The position numbers and the translations under genes were made by a program. This document shows, one piece after another, positions 58,971 through 64,000 of a stretch of DNA of 64,000 bases (position 1 is its first letter; each line of letters begins with the position of its first letter). The stretch lies in contig NC_063068.1 in NCBI RefSeq assembly GCF_022605165.1, positions 2,294,001 through 2,358,000 of the forward strand, in the 5' to 3' direction. The notes under the pieces were generated by a model, which saw nothing but the letters and a program-made list of their open reading frames with translations, had not been told where the DNA came from and ran no database searches. Source of the stretch: Purpureocillium takamizusanense. Taxonomy: Eukaryota > Ascomycota > Sordariomycetes > Hypocreales > Ophiocordycipitaceae.

Positions 58971-61297
58971 TGCACGACCGGCTAGCTGGCTGACTGTCTC
59001 TGGCTGTCTAGGCATCCATCTACCTTTTACCTATGATCTGTCCGTGTGTCTGTCTGGCTGGCCATGGCTACCTTATGTTCCCTAGCTATCCACTACGTAC
59101 CTTATCCGCAGCGGCCGCACTGCGCTCCCCGAGACACGGGCGGGCAACAGTCTTCAACAGCCGACGGCCCGTCTCACAAGGCGTGCCCGCGACGGCAGGG
59201 AGGAGGGCCTCTCCCGGCTCCGCGCGTGGCACCGCAGCCTACGTACCTACATGGGGTATTTTGTATCTGTACTACTACGTGTACGTATACATGCCGATCA
59301 AACTAACCTTTCTGTGTTACCTTACGTACCACCAACAAGTGAAAGCCAGCTCGGGCGCGGCTCGTGCTACCTTCTAGGTAGTTTACCTAGTGGCACAAGT
59401 GCACTGTCTCCTTCGTAGCTGTAGTACCTGTAGCTGGCCGCTCGCCGGTCATGTCGTGCACACGTAGAAAGGACCGGCAGAAATAGTTACTACCTCGCAA
59501 TCCCCTCCGTCCTACTTACTGCACTACACTACTGTACCACCATCTCATTCTAGAAACTATTCGTAATGCCTCCACGGTAAGCCGCTTTTGGCCCGGGCGT
59601 GGCTCGGCTCAGCGTGGTAGAGCCCATCCGGCGCCTTTTCCTCTATGTTCTCCACCGCAGGTTTTCCCTGGTTCCCCATCGTGTTACTTACTACTAAGAA
59701 TGAAGGCGCAGTCTTCCGAGGATGCGCGCAGGTGGATGAATGACGTGCGTGACGACGGTGCACGCACGGCAGGCCCGGGGCGGGGGGCTTGTCCACATCT
59801 TCTGCAACCCACAACAAAGTCGGAGGCAATTATTCTATTCTGGGCGTACATTTCGAACACACGCACTTTTTTTTTTCACTCTATTTGTTACTCTTTCTAT
59901 ATACCCGGTGCTCCTCTACGACTGTACCTGCTACACCACGTCTCACTCTGTGCTGAACCACTCCCCCTTCTCCAGTATGCATGATCCGCGGTAGGCCCCC
60001 TCCCCCTCCTCGCACGCGTCTCTTGTCTCTTTGCTCCCGTCTCCTTCTTTCAGCTCGGCCTCGCAACAAATCGGGCTCCCGTGTGCCAGCCGGTAGAAGG
60101 GGAGGAGGGCACGCTCAGAAGGGAGGGGGGGGCGTGGGGGTCAGGTGTGGTGTAAGCGTAGGATGCATGTTGCGGGCGCAGGCAGGGCGCCACCGCCGCG
60201 TCTCTTCATCGACCAAACCAAGAGTCTTACATTTTGTTTCCGGCGGCCCGCCCGCCGTCGTGACAAGTGCAAAGACAGAAAAACTTGTCTTGCGTGCCTG
60301 TCTTGGCCCGGCTCCCGTCCGGTTTGCCCGCCCAAACGGCCGGCGCAAAGGAGTCACGTTTGGCTGCTGCGGCGCTCTGATTGGGTCTCCGCCACCCGGT
60401 GCTGCCCGAACGGGAAGTCTGCTTGCGATCGTGACAAGGCTTAGACGGAGTCATCATGCTTTTGAGGTACTCGGCACCGCCCTGCATTCAATTCAACGCA
60501 TGCCAACCACGTACGGTCAAGCAGCAGGTTGGATCTGATTGTCCCAAGGATGTCGCCGTGGCCCGACTCGGCGGGCTCGTTGACGTGAGTTCGTATTGTG
60601 CCATGTTGGCCGGCCCACGTCTCACATCCGGCAATCCCGTATAGTACTTTACTTGTCGTCCTCTGCCGCTCTCAAGCGGCCCCACGACTTCGTCCGTCAT
60701 CCGTGTGGTACCGGGTGGTTGGCTCGAGACGCCCCAAACCGGCCTCTCGTTTCTCGAATCCACCGTGTCCAACAACGTGGATTATCATGACAAACTGCCC
60801 CTCCTTGGGCAACCTCCGACCACACGCGCGCGGCAAAGCTCCGCGTGTCCCGACACCGGAGTGACTGAGGTGAGCAATGCCCCTCTCCTCTCCTCTGGGC
60901 CTTGGATGTCACCCCACGTTGTCCAGCGCTGTGCCGTAGTCGTGGGACAGCGCAGGGCCGAGATACGTCAATCTCTGCAAGTGGGTGACGAGCATCGCAT
61001 CGCTGCAAGAAAACGCCCTTGTCCGTTGCTCTGCAGCTACAGCGCCGAGTGTGTCGGATCGTCCCGCGGACGTTTGCCCAATGCCGCCCTTGTTTGACTT
61101 GTCACCCTCGACGTTGCCTGCAAGGGTGCGGTATCATTGCATCGTGCTGTAGTGGTCATTCCGTAATGAAGATTCAGAGGGGCTCGCTCCCTCTCCCGAG
61201 CCGTGCACGTGGGCGCCGGCAATGACCTCAACCGCTGTCGCCTTGAAGTCGTCGAGGAGCACGTCCAAACACAAACTCCTGACAGGCCTGTGACTTG

Positions 61298-63496
61298 TCA
61301 GGCACCGTTCGCGACTCCCGCGACCATCGCTCGCATTGAACGTACCTGGATCAGAACGCCTAGCTGCTCCTGCGACTGCAGAAACACTTGCTTGTACTGT
61401 GCGAGGCTCTCATCTAGAACCGCGCGCTTCGTCGTTGTACCCTCGCAGATGGCCTTCATCTTGAGCTCCATCTCTTTTCGTAAAAACGGCTTGCCGAGAC
61501 TGGTCTCAAAGTTCATCCGATCAAACCCCAATATCAGTGCCACGCCCAGCTGAGTCGGAATGAAGACTTTTTGACCTCCGCGTCGCCCGCCCGCCGTTGC
61601 ACCTCCGCGCCCACGGCCTCCCCTGGCACCGCCACGTCCTCGACCGCCTCGCGACGACACCACCCCTTCGTCGGCTGCGTCCGCCGCTCCGCCGGCGCGC
61701 TCAATAGTTGCAACGTAATCTCGGTCCTGGATTTTCTGGATATGCTCCGCCATGGTGGCATCCGTGCCAATGCCGTTGGCATCCATGAGCGCAATCAGGT
61801 CCGCTTCTGTCAGGTAGCCCGGCGGTGATGTTTTGCCCTCCGTCATCATTGCTTCGGTCGGTGCAAATTCCTCCCCTCTGGTGAACTTGGGCAGCTCTGC
61901 CGTATTGTCCCACTTGTCGTAGACGTAGACGTCAAGGTAGTTCCGCTCCAGAACGATGACTCCCCGAGTGCTGAATCGTTCGTCCCCAAATTGCACTTCG
62001 ACGTCTGTCGCCATACCTTTGGCATCGTCTGAGCAACATGCCAGGAACCGACGAACGACATACTCGTACAAACGTGCTTCGTCGGGAGACAGTACCGTTG
62101 GCGCAGCATACGTGATTGGGTGAATGGGGGGATGGGCTTTGTCGTCGTGTCGCCCTTCTCGGGGCTGTTGGAACGCGCCGTCCATGAGTCCCTGAGCAAA
62201 TGCCCCCCATCTCTGGTCCGGTGTCTGCTTTTGCACCAGCGCCCTGAGATTCATACCTTTGTCAAAGCGGTCCGTCTCAGTTCTCGGGTAGCTTATGAAT
62301 CCCTTGTTGTAGAGGCCCTCTGCGACGTTCATGGCTTGCTGACCGCTCATGCGCAGCATCCGGGTTGCAGCCTTCTGAAGCTCGACAGTCGTGAGTGGCA
62401 GCGGCTTGAATTTGCGGGTTGGCTTCTCCTGAACTTTGGTGACTGTGGCCTTTTTGGCATCGAGACATCTCTCATATAAGATGATGGCCGTCATCCGATC
62501 GAATAGATGGTTTCTTGCCCATGAGAAGTGCACTGCCTTGCCATCTTTCTTGTGCATGAGCCTGATGCTCCAGAAGGGCTCTGGCACAAAGTTTCGTACG
62601 CGAAAGTAACGGTCAACCACAAAGCCCAACGTAGGAAATTGGCATGACCCTACGTTGTTAGCGACAATCAAGTTTCACGGAGGGGGCCGGCATACCATAA
62701 CTCAGGAGCTTTTCGGCAAGAGGCCCGCCGAGGCCCCTCAATCGGGTGGTCATGAACCGCGTGAAGGCGAAGCCGATGCGCAGATCCAGCTCTATTCTGG
62801 CACTCACGGCGTTAACCTGCCTCTCATCCAAGTCAACGAGCCTTCGAGCTGCTGACAAGACATGTCTTGGTTAGGTCAGCTAGATGGGCTCGAGTACGGG
62901 AGGTGGGTGGTTGCGCATACGCTCGTTCGACGTTGCTGAACTTGGCACGCTTGACTTGCAGTTGACGGTTTCCCTTCTTGGCAGCATCGACAATCTCCTG
63001 GCCAATGTGCTCTCCTTCCCGGTCACAATCCGTCCAAATGACCAGCAGGCGGCAATACTGGGCTTGCTCTTGAATGTTTTGAGCGATTGTTCGTTTGTCC
63101 TGCAAGGGAGTGTGTGAGAATGGGCCGCCCGGTACAGTGCGTTTCATCTGATACTGACCTCTTGTACGGTGGTTAGGGTTGGCGCGGCAAACAGCGATTC
63201 TGGAGGAGGTGACTCCCAGTTCTTGTAGTCGCTAGGAAACTCGACTCCTGTAAGATGGCCGGAGACGCAGGTCATGGTGACTTCGCAGTCGCCCCACGGC
63301 TGCCCAAAGTTGAACTGGAATGAGTAATTCTTGATGTACTGGTTGCGTGTTCCGTGCTTCGCGGGACACGTCAGCATCGCTGGCCATGCTGCGTCGTGCA
63401 ATGGGGCACACTCACAGTTCGAAAGCTGCCGCCAGAAAGGTGGCCAGCGACGGCCTTGGAAATGGACGGCTTTTCCGCCACGCAGAGGACCTTCAT
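61298..63496 (-). CDS. top3: DNA topoisomerase III (type IA)
   Basis: Five exons (63496-63416, 63356-63159, 63099-62921, 62865-62696, 62649-61298) give 659 residues, the normal fungal length. The N terminus MKVLCVAEKPSISKAVAGHL with Glu8, and TDCDREGEHIG with Asp117 and Asp119, form the TOPRIM metal site. GFISYPRTETDRF carries the catalytic tyrosine, Tyr330. Near the C terminus an RGG-rich insert (SRGGRGRGGARGGRGRGGA) precedes QKVFIPTQLGVALILGFD, as in other fungal Top3. The enzyme relaxes and decatenates single-stranded DNA with a RecQ helicase (Sgs1) and Rmi1 to dissolve recombination intermediates. The very C terminus is uncertain: a canonical donor GTACGT at 61345 could splice away the last 15 codons to an unresolved final exon. 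Confidence 0.93.
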
Positions 63497-64000
63497 CTTG
63501 GCTGTGTCTTTCCAAGATGGTCATTTCCTTCGTGCAGGGGTCGCCTTGCTGTGGCGAGGAATCGAGGGTCTCGACAGGACGGGCCGGTATCGTGAGGGCA
63601 TCAACGCGTCGCGTGTCATCTGAACATGGGTGACCACGCCATGGCGTCCACTCGAGGTTTTACGTGCGTCCGTCCGGTCGTTGGATCGGCCAGGTGTCCA
63701 CCAAGAAAGGCCGCTCTTGAGACTGCCGGTTTCTAAAGACGGGCTGTCCCTCTAGAGTTCGGATCAGAGAAGCGTGTCGTCCGTCGTGTATACTGTACAT
63801 GACGGTAAATATTTGTTGGTTGGAAGTCGCAGCTTCCGTCCGCACTACTAGGTAGGTAGATTGCCCCACCACCCCGGCCAAGTCCAACGGTGGACCCGAC
63901 AGCACACCTCAGCGGCGGGTGGTCGCTCGCTCAGTGGAGGCTCAGTGCACTGGGCCGGGGATTACAGTGGTTGACCCGCTATAGGTTAACCCTGGCCTGT
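63497..64000. other. Right-end region upstream of top3
   Basis: Probable promoter and leader of top3 (minus strand). No coding feature recognised. A short TAC-type word (CTACTAGGTAGGTAG) is at about 63846. Confidence 0.55.

Larger units (their letters stand above)
54027..61297. other. 7.3-kb spacer without a supported gene
   Basis: The first few hundred bases are the leader of the STB3-like gene and include a GT/GA dinucleotide tract at 54139-54170. Beyond that no gene, RNA or transposon was recognised. Repeats include AGCCAYG units at 55995-56029, a CTCC run near 56165-56185 and a TAC island at 58910-58970 with further TAC text near 54570-54600 and 59370-59430. The last 300 bp may hold a final small exon of top3. 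Confidence 0.55.

Overview
This is a nuclear window from a filamentous ascomycete (Pezizomycotina, most likely Sordariomycetes, possibly Hypocreales). The evidence is as follows. Introns are short (54-242 nt, plus one of 908 nt) with GTRNGT donors, CTNAC-like branch sites and YAG acceptors. The DNA is GC-rich. The gene set is typically filamentous-fungal: PacC, a Zn2Cys6/MHR regulator, an F-box protein of the ascomycete type, a Sin3-binding STB3-like protein and Nnf1. The genus is not determinable from the window alone.

I support twelve protein-coding genes. Left to right they are: a G3BP/Nxt3-like NTF2+RRM protein (1698-3455, +); a PH-domain protein (11300-12717, +); kinetochore Nnf1 (13688-14912, -); a mitochondrial DUF1640/CCDC90/Fmp32-like protein (16244-17817, -); a Pumilio/PUF RNA-binding protein with a 12-nt first coding exon (19508-23120, -); a single-pass membrane protein (30749-31435, +); a tandem zinc-cluster transcription factor (32493-35576, -); an F-box protein (39957-41198, +); a small secreted protein with a duplicated Cys8 module (41403-41978, -); the pH regulator PacC (44026-46040, -); an STB3-like Sin3-binding protein (52950-54026, -); and DNA topoisomerase III (61298-63496, -). 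All exon structures were worked out by hand from reading frames, splice signals and family sequence.

The genes sit in three loose clusters separated by long spacers: 3.5-11.3 kb, 23.1-30.7 kb, 46.0-52.9 kb and 54.0-61.3 kb. In these I found no credible gene, transposon, tRNA or rRNA. The spacers are full of microsatellites, long G/C homopolymers (including a run of 59 C) and recurring islands of TACCTAGGTAC-type sequence.

Most genes are core regulators of gene expression, pH response, chromosome segregation and genome maintenance. They do not form an obvious metabolic or defence operon. Two regulatory links are readable. First, the pacC upstream region carries seven GCCAAG hexamers, the PacC consensus, within about 200 bp, suggesting autoregulation. 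Second, the eight PUF repeats carry side chains that by the published Pumilio code read UGUAUAUA, and exact TGTATATA sites lie about 60 nt past the stop codons of two neighbouring genes (the Fmp32-like gene and the zinc-cluster factor). I did not find a clearly novel multi-gene system. The best candidates for follow-up are these two regulatory signals, the tandem zinc-cluster factor, and the duplicated Cys8 secreted protein.
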